A DNA stretch of 60,745 nucleotides from contig CAZFVY010000032.1 of the NCBI GenBank assembly GCA_964522665.1, positions 1-60,745 on the forward strand. Reading direction: 5' to 3'. Within the stretch, counting starts at the first letter, position 1. Each line of letters begins with the position of its first letter. This DNA is from CAZFVY01 sp964522665 (GTDB taxonomy: Bacteria > Verrucomicrobiota > Verrucomicrobiia > Limisphaerales > CAZFVY01). The notes below the pieces were generated by a model that ran no database searches, was not told the DNA's origin, and was given only the letters and a program-made list of their open reading frames with translations. Positions 15,648 through 24,745 of the stretch are shown here, in pieces. A program made the translations under genes and the position numbers.

Positions 15648-17067
15648 TCCACTGCCCCACGTCCGCTGGCTGCGCACGCGGCGCGAGTTTATCCGCGACG
15701 CGTTCTGCGGCTTCGGCTCGCTCGCCATGGCGTCGATGCTGCACGACGAACGCGCGCGCGCCGGCGTTCTTAATCCGCTGGCCGCCAAGCGCCCGCCGCA
15801 TCCCGCGAAAGCCCGCGCGGTGATTTTTCTCTTCATGGCGGGCGGACCGAGCCACCTCGAGACGTTCGACCCCAAACCGCTGTTAAATCGACTCGATGGT
15901 CAGGCGCGACCGAAGGAGTTTGGCGAGGCGAAGTATCAATTCGTCCAGCGCAACGCCAAATTGCTCGGCACGCGCCGGACATTCAAACGTTACGGCAAGA
16001 ATGGCATCGAGGTCTCGGACCTGTTTCCGCACACCGCGCAGTGCATCGACGACATCGCCGTGATTCGTTCGTGTTATGGCGACATGGTCGTTCACTCAGC
16101 CGCGCAGTATGAACTTTTCACCGGTCGCGTCGTGCCCGGTTTCCCCAGCATGGGTTCCTGGGTCACCTACGGCCTGGGCGCCGAAAGCGACTCGCTGCCC
16201 GCATACGTCGTCATGCCCGACCCCAACGGCGCCCTGGAAGGCGGTCAGCCAATCTACGCGAATGGCTTCCTGCCCGCGGTGGTCCAGCCGACGATGTTTC
16301 GTCCCGGCGCCCGCCCGGTGCTCAATCTCGACTTGCCGCCCGGCCTCACGCTGGCGCAACGGGCCGAAACCATCAAACTGATCCGGCGCCTCGACGAGGT
16401 GAATCTCCCGCCGGAGGACGATGAACTTTCCGCCCGGGTCAGCGCGTATGACCTGGCCTTCAAAATGCAGACTGAGGCGCCGAAGGTCTTCGATCTCTCC
16501 GGCGAATCGCGCGAGACGCTCGAACTCTACGGCATCGGCGCGGACGTTTCGAACGACTACGGGCGCCGCTGCCTGCTCGCGCGCCGGTTGGTCGAGAAAG
16601 GGGTGCGCTTCATTTGCGTCGTGTCGGGCGGCGGGCCGGGCAACAAACAATGGGACGCGCACAATGACATTGAGGAAAACCACGTTCGCATGGCCGCGCA
16701 GACGGATCGGCCGATCGCCGGTCTCCTGCAAGACTTGAAGCGCCGCGGCCTGCTCGACAGCACGTTGGTCGTCTGGGGCGGCGAGTTTGGCCGTTCACCC
16801 GAGGCGCAGAGCGGCAAGGGGCGGGACCACCACAATCTCGGCTTCTCCATGTGGCTCGCCGGCGGCGGCGTCAAAGGCGGTCAGGTCGTCGGCGCGACCG
16901 ATGACATCGGCCTGCGCGCGATCCAGGACCCATTCCATTTCCGCGACATTCACACGACCATCCTGCACCAACTTGGCTTGGAGCAGGACGAGTTGAGCTT
17001 TCTGCACTTAGGCCGCCAGGAACGCCTCACACAGGTTCGCGGGCGGGTGATTCATCAGATTGTTTGA
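15637..17067 (+). CDS. DUF1501 family protein with twin-arginine signal
   Basis: A 476-aa protein of the DUF1501 family, an alkaline-phosphatase-superfamily-like fold common in Planctomycetes and Verrucomicrobia. The start ATG at 15637 overlaps the upstream stop by 11 bases. Residues 13-35 form a Tat signal (TRREFIRDAF, RR at 15-16, then a hydrophobic stretch), so it is exported folded. Typical segments follow: IFLFMAGGPSHLETFDPKP, FPHTAQCIDDIAVIRSCYGD, and near the end WGGEFGRSPEAQSGKGRDHH. It forms a two-gene operon with the DUF1549/1553 protein, and the pair presumably acts together in the periplasm. Confidence 0.93.
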   Translation: MSIDPLPHVRWLRTRREFIRDAFCGFGSLAMASMLHDERARAGVLNPLAAKRPPHPAKARAVIFLFMAGGPSHLETFDPKPLLNRLDGQARPKEFGEAKYQFVQRNAKLLGTRRTFKRYGKNGIEVSDLFPHTAQCIDDIAVIRSCYGDMVVHSAAQYELFTGRVVPGFPSMGSWVTYGLGAESDSLPAYVVMPDPNGALEGGQPIYANGFLPAVVQPTMFRPGARPVLNLDLPPGLTLAQRAETIKLIRRLDEVNLPPEDDELSARVSAYDLAFKMQTEAPKVFDLSGESRETLELYGIGADVSNDYGRRCLLARRLVEKGVRFICVVSGGGPGNKQWDAHNDIEENHVRMAAQTDRPIAGLLQDLKRRGLLDSTLVVWGGEFGRSPEAQSGKGRDHHNLGFSMWLAGGGVKGGQVVGATDDIGLRAIQDPFHFRDIHTTILHQLGLEQDELSFLHLGRQERLTQVRGRVIHQIV

Positions 17068-17081
17068 GTTGGCGAAAGCGG

Positions 17082-17381
17082 TCACCGCTCCAAAACTTGG
17101 ATGAGGTAAGTCCAAATCTGTCGCCATGTTCCGCGTCGAATTCGGAACGCGTACCAGATTGTCGCGGTCAGATACGCGAGAAAAATGGTAGCAAGAAGAC
17201 CAATCCCAAAGAAATCCTGCTTCGATTCCGAGTTGGTTTCCGAAATGCCTTCGAGTAGTCCGAGGAAAAAGACAATCGTCCCAACTAGGCATGGCGCCAG
17301 GAACCGCCAGGGAGACCCGGAAAAGAATCGAGCAAAGTACGGCGCGAGCCAGTTGCCCAAGATGCCGGCGAGGACATTCAT
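17082..17381 (-). CDS. Small two-helix membrane protein, hypothetical
   Basis: A 99-aa frame with an ATG start at 17381 and two hydrophobic helices (about 26-46 and 56-76) and a basic, Trp-rich C-terminus ending in TYLIQVLER. It looks more like a membrane protein than an accidental frame, but I recognise no family. It converges on the DUF1501 gene with only 14 nt between stops. A spurious frame cannot be excluded. Confidence 0.45.
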   Translation of the reverse strand: MNVLAGILGNWLAPYFARFFSGSPWRFLAPCLVGTIVFFLGLLEGISETNSESKQDFFGIGLLATIFLAYLTATIWYAFRIRRGTWRQIWTYLIQVLER

Positions 17382-17564
17382 ATTCTTTGCAAACGGACGA
17401 CGTTGGCCTGAACGTGGCAGTAAGCTAATCTGTCATCGTTCTAACCGCAAATCGCCGTCACGCGAGCCTCTCGCAGGAAACGTTTACGCGATTCATTCGA
17501 CGAGCCTCCATTGAATCCGAGTTTCGTTCGTGGGTTTCCGGCCGGCGCCGCAGCCATACGAATT

Positions 17565-17598
17565 CGGGGCCATGCCCGCTGACGCCGGCATGGCCCCG
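17565..17598 (-). terminator. Hairpin, candidate terminator
   Basis: A perfect 12-bp stem, CGGGGCCATGCC / GGCATGGCCCCG, with a 10-nt loop. It lies 38 nt downstream of the stop of the minus-strand barrel gene. On the minus strand the following bases are AATTCG and not a T run; on the plus strand the stem is followed by TGTTTTCT. It is therefore a strong hairpin but not a textbook terminator in the direction expected. Confidence 0.5.
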
Positions 17599-17636
17599 TG
17601 TTTTCTCCGCGACGCATTTCGCCGGAGGAGGCTGTT

Positions 17637-18500
17637 TTAGAACCGGTACGAAACATCCACGATCACCCGCGTGTCGAACAAACCTTTGGGATTGCCGACT
17701 CCGGCTTCCGCGGACACCCCCAAGCTCATCTTCTCCAATAGGTCGCTGCGGAACCCGCCGCCCAACGCCGTGAGCGTTTGCCCGCTGGCGGCGCTCGAGC
17801 CGAAGTTGATCAGGTCGGAACCCTCCACCGTCAGCGGCAGCCCTTTGCCGTTGCTGAGGACGGTGAAGGCGTTGGCCGAGACGAACGGCTTAAACCAACG
17901 GCAGGCGTCATAGCCGAGTTGCAGGCTGTAGTGCGCCTCGCTCGTCTTCTTGCTGAAGTCATTGGGAATCGTGACCCCGACGTTGCATTGCAATTGGACC
18001 CGGTCCCAACTCTTCGCGGACGAGACGAACAGGTCCCAAACTCCGCTACCGGTCCCTTGGAACACGTTTTCATTGCCCGTGGGCGCCTCGATTTTCACGC
18101 CCGGCGTCAGCAGGAAATGCGCGTCGGCGTCCTTGATCACCGCGTACTTCACGCCGCCCGCCAAATCCGCCCAGCCGTTCTGTTTCGGAATGGATTTCGG
18201 GTTGAATTCGATGAAACCATCTTTGGTCGCGATGATCGCCAGTCGGTCGTTTACCGCGTAACGCAATTCCAGCGCGTACACCCGCGCGTCGCCGCCGCCC
18301 GTGATGAAGCTCGACGGAATGTTGTGCTGGATGAAGAGCGGGCGCAGTTCCGTCGCGATATTCGCGTCCTCGAAAAAGAGCGGATTGGAGACCGGGGCGA
18401 TGAAGTTAAGCTCCTCAGCGCAGGCATTGAACGACGCGCCAGCGCCGCAGAGGGTTGCCGCCGCCAGGGCGGATATTTTAAGATAAGAGGTTCGTTTCAT
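17637..18500 (-). CDS. Outer-membrane beta-barrel protein
   Basis: A 287-aa protein with an N-terminal signal peptide (cleavage near AFNACA region, about residue 28), then alternating beta-strand sequence and a C-terminal aromatic signature ending in VIVDVSYRF, as used for outer-membrane insertion. The pattern (GGVKYAVIKD, LTPGVKIEAPTGNENVFQG, LQLGYDACRWFKPFV) resembles the phenol-degradation MetA-like or transporter-like barrel group. The substrate is unknown. It stands alone between a hairpin downstream and a long gene-free region upstream. Confidence 0.75.
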   Translation of the reverse strand: MKRTSYLKISALAAATLCGAGASFNACAEELNFIAPVSNPLFFEDANIATELRPLFIQHNIPSSFITGGGDARVYALELRYAVNDRLAIIATKDGFIEFNPKSIPKQNGWADLAGGVKYAVIKDADAHFLLTPGVKIEAPTGNENVFQGTGSGVWDLFVSSAKSWDRVQLQCNVGVTIPNDFSKKTSEAHYSLQLGYDACRWFKPFVSANAFTVLSNGKGLPLTVEGSDLINFGSSAASGQTLTALGGGFRSDLLEKMSLGVSAEAGVGNPKGLFDTRVIVDVSYRF

Positions 18501-18998
18501 TCGTTGGTTTTGTCGTTGACGGCGCCAGGTGTGAGCGCCCCGCGTCCGCGCCGGATCGGCTGATTTGATCTAATAATGCGTAGCGCTTTCATTAACTGAG
18601 CTAATTCACCAAACCCCCGGCGCCCGCGCTTTCCATTTATTGGCTTTTTCTCGCCTTGGGGAGAATCGTTACGCTCGCCGGGTTTTCGTCTCGAAGAGGC
18701 GAAAGGAGAGCAGCCAGGCGCTTTCGGGCCGGCGCCGTTCGAGATTGCCCAGGTCCCAGGGGACGGCTGAATGGATCGTGGCGCTTTTCGGGAGGGGAGT
18801 ACGAGCGACATCGCCGTGGGGCGCGGCGAACGCGAAATTACCCGCGGCGGGAAATACAATTGGGGCGAGGCGGGGTAAGTTGGGCGCGTATTTGAATTGA
18901 GAACGGACGCTCGGGAGGAGCCAGGGAGGCATCGCGCGTCCGCCGAGGCGCGCTAAACGCTGGACGGTGGGGGCAGGTTCCGATACGGTGACAACGAT
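18501..18998. other. Gene-free stretch with hairpin
   Basis: These 498 nt have no convincing gene. The minus-strand frame running from 19331 to 18669 is antisense to xseB and continues through this region with no domain features. A 9-bp hairpin (one T-G pair) TTTCGTCTC-GAA-GAGGCGAAA sits at 18684-18704, followed by GGCGC...GCGCC. The part next to 18500 is AT-rich (TCTAATAATGCG) and should hold the promoter of the barrel gene. Confidence 0.5.
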
Positions 18999-19274
18999 AT
19001 GTCGAAGACGGGCAAAGCCGCGGCAGCGACCGCGGGCAGCCAGGAAATGCCTTTTGAAGAGGCCATGAAGAAGCTGGAAACCATCGTGGAAACGATGGAG
19101 GGTGAAGATTTGCCGTTGGAAACCTTGCTGCAACGCTACGAAGAAGGGATGAAGCTGGCCAAAGTCTGCCAATCCAAGCTCTCCGAGGCGGAAATCAAGA
19201 TTCGACAGTTGGAAAAAAACGCGGACGGCGAGCCGACGCTCAAGCCGTTGGCGCTGGGCGGGGAGGCGCCTTAA
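18999..19274 (+). CDS. xseB: Exodeoxyribonuclease VII small subunit
   Basis: A 91-aa protein matching XseB, the small subunit of exonuclease VII, which degrades single-stranded DNA with XseA. The core is MPFEEAMKKLETIVETMEG (17-35), LPLETLLQRYEEGMKLAKVC and LSEAEIKIRQLE, the three-helix pattern of the family. The N-terminal 16 residues are Ala/Thr-rich and specific to this lineage. The gene is 4 nt from dxs, a pairing common in bacteria, though ispA, often found between them, is missing. xseA is not in the window. Confidence 0.95.
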   Translation: MSKTGKAAAATAGSQEMPFEEAMKKLETIVETMEGEDLPLETLLQRYEEGMKLAKVCQSKLSEAEIKIRQLEKNADGEPTLKPLALGGEAP

Positions 19275-19278
19275 TTCT

Positions 19279-21267
19279 ATGAGCCGGTATTTCGATATGG
19301 TCGATGACCCTTCGCACGTAAAAAAGCTCACGCTGGATCAACTCAAGGAATTGGCGGAGGAAGTGCGCCAGGAGCTGATCACCAAGTTGTCCCTCAACGG
19401 CGGCCACCTGGGACCCAACCTCGGCGTCGTGGAATTGACGATTGCCCTCCATTACGTCTTCAGCACGCCGAAGGACAAGTTCGTCTGGGACGTCAGCCAT
19501 CAGAGCTACGTCCATAAGCTCTTCACGGGGCGCAAGGACCGGTTTCATACGATCCGCACCACGGGCGGGTTGTGCGGGTTCTCGCTCCGCGCCGAAAGCG
19601 AGCATGATTGCTATGGCGCCGCGCACGCGGGCACCGCGCTCTCGGCGGCGCTCGGCATGGCCGTGGCGCGCGACCGGCTGAAGTCGGACGAAAACGTCGT
19701 CGCGATCTTCGGCGACGCCGCGTTGACGAACGGCATTTCGTTCGAGGCGCTGAACAATATCGCGCATTCGACGAAGCGGTTCATCGGGATTTTGAACGAT
19801 AACGAGTGGAGCATCGCCAAGAACGTCGGCGCGATCGCCTCCTATCTTAATAAGCTGATCACGCATCCGTCGTACAATCGGTTGCAGAAGGATTTCGACC
19901 GGCTGATGAAGCGGTTGCCGATTGGCGAAATGGCGCTGCGGCTGGGCCACAAGGCCGAGGAGGCGATCAAGGGCGCGGTCAGCGAGTTTTCGCTGGAGCA
20001 GAACGCCCGGTTGACCGATTCCGACGGTCGCGGCGGCTTCGGCAGCAGCTTGATCTTTGAAGAGATGGGGATGCGTTATCTCGGGCCGATCGACGGCCAC
20101 GATTTGCCGCTGCTCATCCGCACGCTCGAGTTCGCCAAGCATTGCGAACAACCGGTGGTGGTTCACGCGCTGACCAAGAAGGGCAAGGGCTACGAGGTCG
20201 CCGTGCGTCAACCCGAGAAATTTCACGGCACCGGCCCGTACGACGTCGTGACGGGCGCCGCGCCGCCGTCGAAAGTCGGTTCGCCGCCGCGCTGGCAGGA
20301 CGTGTTCGGTCAAACGATGGTGCGCCTCTGCCGCCGGGACAATACGGTGGTCGGCATCACCGCGGCCATGCCGAGCGGCACCGGGTTGGAGATTTTAGCG
20401 AAAGCGATGCCCGACCGTTTCTACGACGTCGGCATCGCCGAGGAACACGCGGTCATTTTCGCCTGCGGCATGGCCACGATGGGTTTCCGTCCGGTCTGCG
20501 CGATTTATTCGACGTTCCTGCAACGGGCGTACGACTGCATCATTCACGACGCGGCGCTGCAAAACCTACCGGTCATCTTCTGCATGGATCGCGCGGGGCT
20601 TTCGCCGCAAGACGGTCCGACGCATCACGGAATGTTCGACATTTCGTTCCTGCGTTGCGTGCCGGGCATGGTCGCCATGGCGCCGAAGGACGAAGACGAA
20701 TTGGCCGACATGATGTACACCGCGACACGGTTGAATCACCCGAGCGCGATTCGTTATCCGCGCGGCAACGCCGAGGGCGTCGCCGTGAAGGAAATCCCGC
20801 AATTGCTCGAACTGGGGAAGGCCGAAATCATCCGCAATTTTGCCAACTCCGGCGGACGCAAGGTGGCGTTGTTCGGCTTGGGCAATCTTTTGAAGATGGC
20901 TGGTCAAGCGGCCGACGAACTGGCGCAAGCCGGTTGCGATGTCGCGGTGATCAATCCCCGTTTCATCAAGCCGATCGACGCAGGCATCACGGAATTCTTC
21001 GGCCGCGCCGCCGATCTGGTCGTGACGCTCGAGGACCATGTGGTGACCGGTGGCTACGGCAGCGCGGTGCTGGAGACACTGAGCGAAAAGGGCATCACGA
21101 CGCCGGTGGTACGCATCGGCTGGCCCGACCAATTCATCGAACACGCCACCAGCGGCGACGATTTACGCGCCAAATACGGACTGACCGTGGCTCACACGGT
21201 CGCGCGAGCGAAAGAAAGCCTGGCGGAAACGCCCGCGGCCAAGCCCCGCGCGCTCTCGGCCGCGTGA
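19279..21267 (+). CDS. dxs: 1-deoxy-D-xylulose-5-phosphate synthase
   Basis: A 662-aa thiamine-diphosphate enzyme making DXP from pyruvate and glyceraldehyde 3-phosphate, first step of the MEP isoprenoid pathway. Family segments include GGHLGPNLGVVELTIALHYV (41-60), WDVSHQSYVHKLFTGR, the catalytic-Glu segment GIAEEHAV and DRAGL..DGPTHHG. It diverges at the cofactor site: the usual GDG is GDA (145-147, in FGDAALTNGISFEALNN). The usual HSST is HAGT, and NDNEMS is NDNEWS. The metal-binding Asp and Asn are kept, so it should be active. It is probably cotranscribed with xseB. Confidence 0.93.
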   Translation: MSRYFDMVDDPSHVKKLTLDQLKELAEEVRQELITKLSLNGGHLGPNLGVVELTIALHYVFSTPKDKFVWDVSHQSYVHKLFTGRKDRFHTIRTTGGLCGFSLRAESEHDCYGAAHAGTALSAALGMAVARDRLKSDENVVAIFGDAALTNGISFEALNNIAHSTKRFIGILNDNEWSIAKNVGAIASYLNKLITHPSYNRLQKDFDRLMKRLPIGEMALRLGHKAEEAIKGAVSEFSLEQNARLTDSDGRGGFGSSLIFEEMGMRYLGPIDGHDLPLLIRTLEFAKHCEQPVVVHALTKKGKGYEVAVRQPEKFHGTGPYDVVTGAAPPSKVGSPPRWQDVFGQTMVRLCRRDNTVVGITAAMPSGTGLEILAKAMPDRFYDVGIAEEHAVIFACGMATMGFRPVCAIYSTFLQRAYDCIIHDAALQNLPVIFCMDRAGLSPQDGPTHHGMFDISFLRCVPGMVAMAPKDEDELADMMYTATRLNHPSAIRYPRGNAEGVAVKEIPQLLELGKAEIIRNFANSGGRKVALFGLGNLLKMAGQAADELAQAGCDVAVINPRFIKPIDAGITEFFGRAADLVVTLEDHVVTGGYGSAVLETLSEKGITTPVVRIGWPDQFIEHATSGDDLRAKYGLTVAHTVARAKESLAETPAAKPRALSAA

Positions 21268-21365
21268 CCGCGGCCTGAATGCGGTTGGCCGCGCCGAAAG
21301 CGCCGGCCGGGCCAGCCGAAGCCGCCGCGCGAGCCGCCCGGCGGTTTCCAACCTGAAATTGAATC

Positions 21366-22727
21366 ATGCCATACCATAATGTTCATCCGCCCGCGGGCGG
21401 CAAAATCGCGATTCAGAACGGCAAGATCACCGTTCCCGATCATCCGGTCATTCCGTTCATCCGGGGCGACGGCACCGGGCCGGACATTTGGGCCGCGAGT
21501 GAGCGGGTTTTCGACGCCGCGATCCAGAAGGCGTACGGCGACCGGCGCCGCGTCGCGTGGTTTGAGGTGTTCGCCGGCGCCACGGCGAAGGCGAAGTTCG
21601 ACAATTGGCTGCCGGACGACACCGTGGAGGCGTTCAAGGAGTATTTGGTTGGGATCAAAGGTCCGTTGACCACGCCGATCGGTGGCGGTATTCGGTCGTT
21701 AAACGTGGCGTTGCGGCAAATGTTGGACCTGTATGTCTGCTTGCGCCCGGTCCAGTACTTCACCGGCGTCCCCTCCCCCGTCAAACACCCGGAGAAGGTG
21801 GATATGGTGATTTTCCGGGAGAACACCGAGGATATTTACGCGGGGATCGAATGGGCGGGCGGCACGCCGGAAGCCCAGAAAGCGCTCGAGTTTCTGGCGC
21901 AGAATTTCCCGAAGGATTTTCAGAAGATTCGTTTCGGCACGAAGGAGGCGATCGCCGGTTACATGAAGCTGGCGGCGCCCGATCACGACGCGTCGCACAT
22001 TCCGGTCCAGGTCGGAATCGGCATCAAGGCGGTGTCGAACGTCGGCACGATCCGGTTGATCAAGTCAGCCGTCGAGTACGCGCTGCGATTCAAGCGCCGC
22101 AACGTGACGATTGTCCACAAGGGCAACATCATGAAGTACACGGAAGGCGCGTTTCGGGATTGGGCCTACAGCGCCGCCGAGCGGATTTTCGGTTCGCAAG
22201 TCTATACTTGGGCGCAGTACGACCGGACCAAAAAAGAGAAGGGCGAACCAGCCGCGAACGAAGAGCAGAAGGCGGCGCTCAAGGGCGGCGCGCTGCTGAT
22301 CAAGGACGCCATCGCGGACATCGCGCTGCAGCAGGTGTTGACGCGGCCGGAGGATTTCGACGTCATCGCGACGCTGAACCTGAACGGCGATTACCTCTCG
22401 GACGCGCTGGCCGCGCAGGTCGGCGGCATTGGCATCGCGCCCGGCGGTAATATCAATTACGTGACCGGCCACGCGATTTTCGAGGCCACGCACGGCACGG
22501 CGCCGAAATACGCGGACTTGGATAAAGTCAACCCCGGCAGCGTCGTTCTGAGCGGCGAAATGATGTTCCGTTACCTTGGCTGGGTCGAGGCGGCGGATTT
22601 GATTCTCAAGGGACTTAACGGCGCGATCGGCTCGAAGCGGGTCACTTACGACTTCGCGCGCCAGATGCAGGGCGCCACCGAGATCAAGTGCTCGGAGTTC
22701 GGCGACAATATCATCTCGCACATGTAG
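21366..22727 (+). CDS. icd: Isocitrate dehydrogenase (NADP-type)
   Basis: A 453-aa TCA-cycle enzyme that oxidises isocitrate to 2-oxoglutarate. It has the N-terminal IPFIRGDGTGPDIW and substrate-site IRSLNVALRQ with the Ser that is phosphorylated in E. coli. It also has VDMVIFRENTEDIYAGIEW, the Lys/Tyr region VTIVHKGNIMKYTEGAF, and the cofactor segment THGTAPKYADLDKVNPGS, whose Lys-Tyr pair points to NADP specificity. The last 17 bases overlap the 3' end of gluQ on the other strand. It lies about 100 nt behind dxs and may have its own promoter. Confidence 0.97.
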   Translation: MPYHNVHPPAGGKIAIQNGKITVPDHPVIPFIRGDGTGPDIWAASERVFDAAIQKAYGDRRRVAWFEVFAGATAKAKFDNWLPDDTVEAFKEYLVGIKGPLTTPIGGGIRSLNVALRQMLDLYVCLRPVQYFTGVPSPVKHPEKVDMVIFRENTEDIYAGIEWAGGTPEAQKALEFLAQNFPKDFQKIRFGTKEAIAGYMKLAAPDHDASHIPVQVGIGIKAVSNVGTIRLIKSAVEYALRFKRRNVTIVHKGNIMKYTEGAFRDWAYSAAERIFGSQVYTWAQYDRTKKEKGEPAANEEQKAALKGGALLIKDAIADIALQQVLTRPEDFDVIATLNLNGDYLSDALAAQVGGIGIAPGGNINYVTGHAIFEATHGTAPKYADLDKVNPGSVVLSGEMMFRYLGWVEAADLILKGLNGAIGSKRVTYDFARQMQGATEIKCSEFGDNIISHM

Positions 22728-23604
22728 GAGATTCTGCGGTCCACGCCGCCCGCAGTTCCTCCGGGCGGAGGCCTTGCGCGCGCAACGCCCGCAGGCTGAG
22801 CGAATCGTGGCGCTTGGCGAGGCGCGCGCCGGTGGCGTCGGTCATCAGCGGGCAGTGATAGAACCGGGGCGGCGTGAACCCGAGCGCGCGGTAAAGCAGA
22901 ATTTGGCGCGCGGTCGAGACGAGTAGGTCCGCGCCGCGCACTACCTCGGTAATTCCCATCGCCGCGTCATCGACGACCACGGCGAGTTGATACGCTGGCA
23001 CGTCATCGTTGCGCCAGACGACGAAATCACCGAAGTCGCGGCCCGCAGTGAAGCTCTGCGGCCCGGCGGCTTCATCCTGAAACGAAATGACTTCGCCATC
23101 GGGGACGCGAAAACGCCAGTGGGGACGAGCGGAACCTTTGACGGCGGCGCTGGCAACGGGACCCGGTGAAGCCGGGCGACAGTTACCGGGATAAATGGGT
23201 TCTTCGTCTCCTTGATGCGGAGCCTGCAACGCGCGCAACACGTCCCGGCGTGAACAGACGCATGGATAAACCCACCCGGCGGCGCGCAAGCCTGCCAGGG
23301 CGGCCTGGTAAAACTCGCGTCGTTCACTCTGGCGATACGGACCGAACGTGCCGCCGCAGTCGGGACCTTCCTCCCAGTGAAAACCGAACCAGCGTAAATC
23401 CTCCAACATGGCGGCCGCGAACTCCGCTCGGCAACGGCTCACGTCCAAATCTTCGACTCGCAAAACGAGCGTTCCACGACTGACTTCCGCCCGCGTCTGG
23501 GCCTGCCAGAACGTCCGGGCATGGCCCAAGTGCAGATAACCCGTCGGGGACGGCGCCAGACGGCCGCGATAGGAAGCGTTGTGAAAGGTTTCTTGAACCG
23601 GCAC
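22711..23604 (-). CDS. gluQ: Glutamyl-Q tRNA(Asp) synthetase
   Basis: A 297-aa GluRS paralogue lacking the anticodon-binding domain, which attaches glutamate to queuosine of tRNA-Asp. It shows RLAPSPTGYLHLGHARTFW with the class I HLGH signature, LRVEDLDVSRCR, and a zinc site from YPCVCSR and YPGNCR. The KMSKS-like loop is LAKRHDSLSL. The length and absence of a C-terminal domain fit GluQ rather than GluRS. The 3' end overlaps icd tail-to-tail. Confidence 0.92.
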   Translation of the reverse strand: MPVQETFHNASYRGRLAPSPTGYLHLGHARTFWQAQTRAEVSRGTLVLRVEDLDVSRCRAEFAAAMLEDLRWFGFHWEEGPDCGGTFGPYRQSERREFYQAALAGLRAAGWVYPCVCSRRDVLRALQAPHQGDEEPIYPGNCRPASPGPVASAAVKGSARPHWRFRVPDGEVISFQDEAAGPQSFTAGRDFGDFVVWRNDDVPAYQLAVVVDDAAMGITEVVRGADLLVSTARQILLYRALGFTPPRFYHCPLMTDATGARLAKRHDSLSLRALRAQGLRPEELRAAWTAESPTCAR

Positions 23605-23733
23605 GCGCCCACCTTAGCATGGAGCGCCGCGGTGGAAAAGAGCCGCCGATCGGAAGCGAGTGGTTGTGTTCTCCGCGCACCGGCCGATGAAGGCGAAACT
23701 CTCGTGCGATTAATCGCGCGATCAATCTATCCG

Positions 23734-24201
23734 ATGAAAACCAAGAACGATCAATTTCAAGTAGTGGTTCCCAGCTTGGACGGCCTGGGAGCGGCAGAAC
23801 GCGTCAGAATCTCCGTTCCGTTGCGGTGGGACGACGAGTTGAAAGAGTGGCTGCTCACCCCGGAGGCGCACGCGCGCATCGAGAATACCAAGGCCCGCCA
23901 CATGGGCCTGTTGCTCCCGGCGCAGTTGAAGGAACTCCGAGATCGCCTCGGTTACACGCAAAAACAAATGGGCGACCTGTTTCAAGTCGGCGAGAAAAGC
24001 TGGACGCGCTGGGAAACTGGAAAACACCGCCCCAGCCGCAGCATCAATTTGCTTATCCGCACGCTCTACGAGCGGAAAGTCTCCCTCAAGTATCTGCTCA
24101 CTCGCGCCGGTCAATCCCCTGGCCGGTCCCTTGAACCGTCGAAACACCCGCCCGTCTCGAGCGCTGAACTCGTCCATACGTCGCGAAATCCGGGCAAATG
24201 A
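23734..24201 (+). CDS. Helix-turn-helix transcriptional regulator (MqsA/XRE-like)
   Basis: A 155-aa protein. Residues 62-100 are a Cro/C1-type helix-turn-helix (LPAQLKELRDRLGYTQKQMG followed by EKSWTRWETGKHRPS), of the MqsA-like subtype in which the recognition turn reads SWTRWE. The N-terminal 55 residues carry no zinc-finger Cys. The same frame is open back to 23521 but that part is antisense to gluQ, so ATG 23734 is used. No toxin gene is adjacent, so a solitary regulator is most likely. Confidence 0.75.
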   Translation: MKTKNDQFQVVVPSLDGLGAAERVRISVPLRWDDELKEWLLTPEAHARIENTKARHMGLLLPAQLKELRDRLGYTQKQMGDLFQVGEKSWTRWETGKHRPSRSINLLIRTLYERKVSLKYLLTRAGQSPGRSLEPSKHPPVSSAELVHTSRNPGK

Positions 24202-24264
24202 CTCGGCCCGGCGAAATACTGGCCGCGGTTCCGCGAGCGCCCAATCGAGGTCGAACCCGTGTTA

Positions 24265-24738
24265 CTAAGCCCGCGTCCCGGCGCGCTCACCGCCGGCAGC
24301 CCTCGACGGCGCCGGGGAGACTTCGAGCAGCTTAAGCCGTGGGACGGTGGTAGCGGTGAGCGGATTCACGGCGAATTGTCCCGCCTCGATTCGGGCGAGC
24401 CAGAGGTCGATCAGCGGGAGGACATCGGCAAGATTAAGGCTTTCATGGACAATCGGGTATTGCCGCAGATTCTCATGCGCCCGTTTGAACAGCGCCGCGG
24501 CGGGTCGGAGACGGTCCTTTTGCAGATGAACGAACGCGCCGGCCAATTGAATCAGGCCGCGATAAAAATTGTCGTTCGGCTTTTTCCGGTGGGTGAGCCA
24601 GAGTTCCTCAAGAACCTCGTGCGACTCGAAGTAAAACCCGTGGTTGAAGCATTCAAAAAAACCGAGGTAGTGAGCGTCCAAATCCCGGCCCCGGCAACCG
24701 TCGATGAGCGCGGCGATCTTCGCGCTTTTATGGCTCAT
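24265..24738 (-). CDS. DUF309 family protein
   Basis: A 157-aa protein starting at the ATG at 24738. It has the DUF309 core: FFECFNHGFYFESHEVLEELW, then FYRGLIQLAGAFVHLQKDRLRPAAALFKRA, an all-helical domain with conserved His and Glu residues. The function is unknown. The basic, Arg-rich frame upstream of the ATG looks non-coding. The gene lies 7 nt downstream of a small frame on the same strand and the two are probably cotranscribed. Confidence 0.85.
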   Translation of the reverse strand: MSHKSAKIAALIDGCRGRDLDAHYLGFFECFNHGFYFESHEVLEELWLTHRKKPNDNFYRGLIQLAGAFVHLQKDRLRPAAALFKRAHENLRQYPIVHESLNLADVLPLIDLWLARIEAGQFAVNPLTATTVPRLKLLEVSPAPSRAAGGERAGTRA

Positions 24739-24745
24739 GGCCGGA

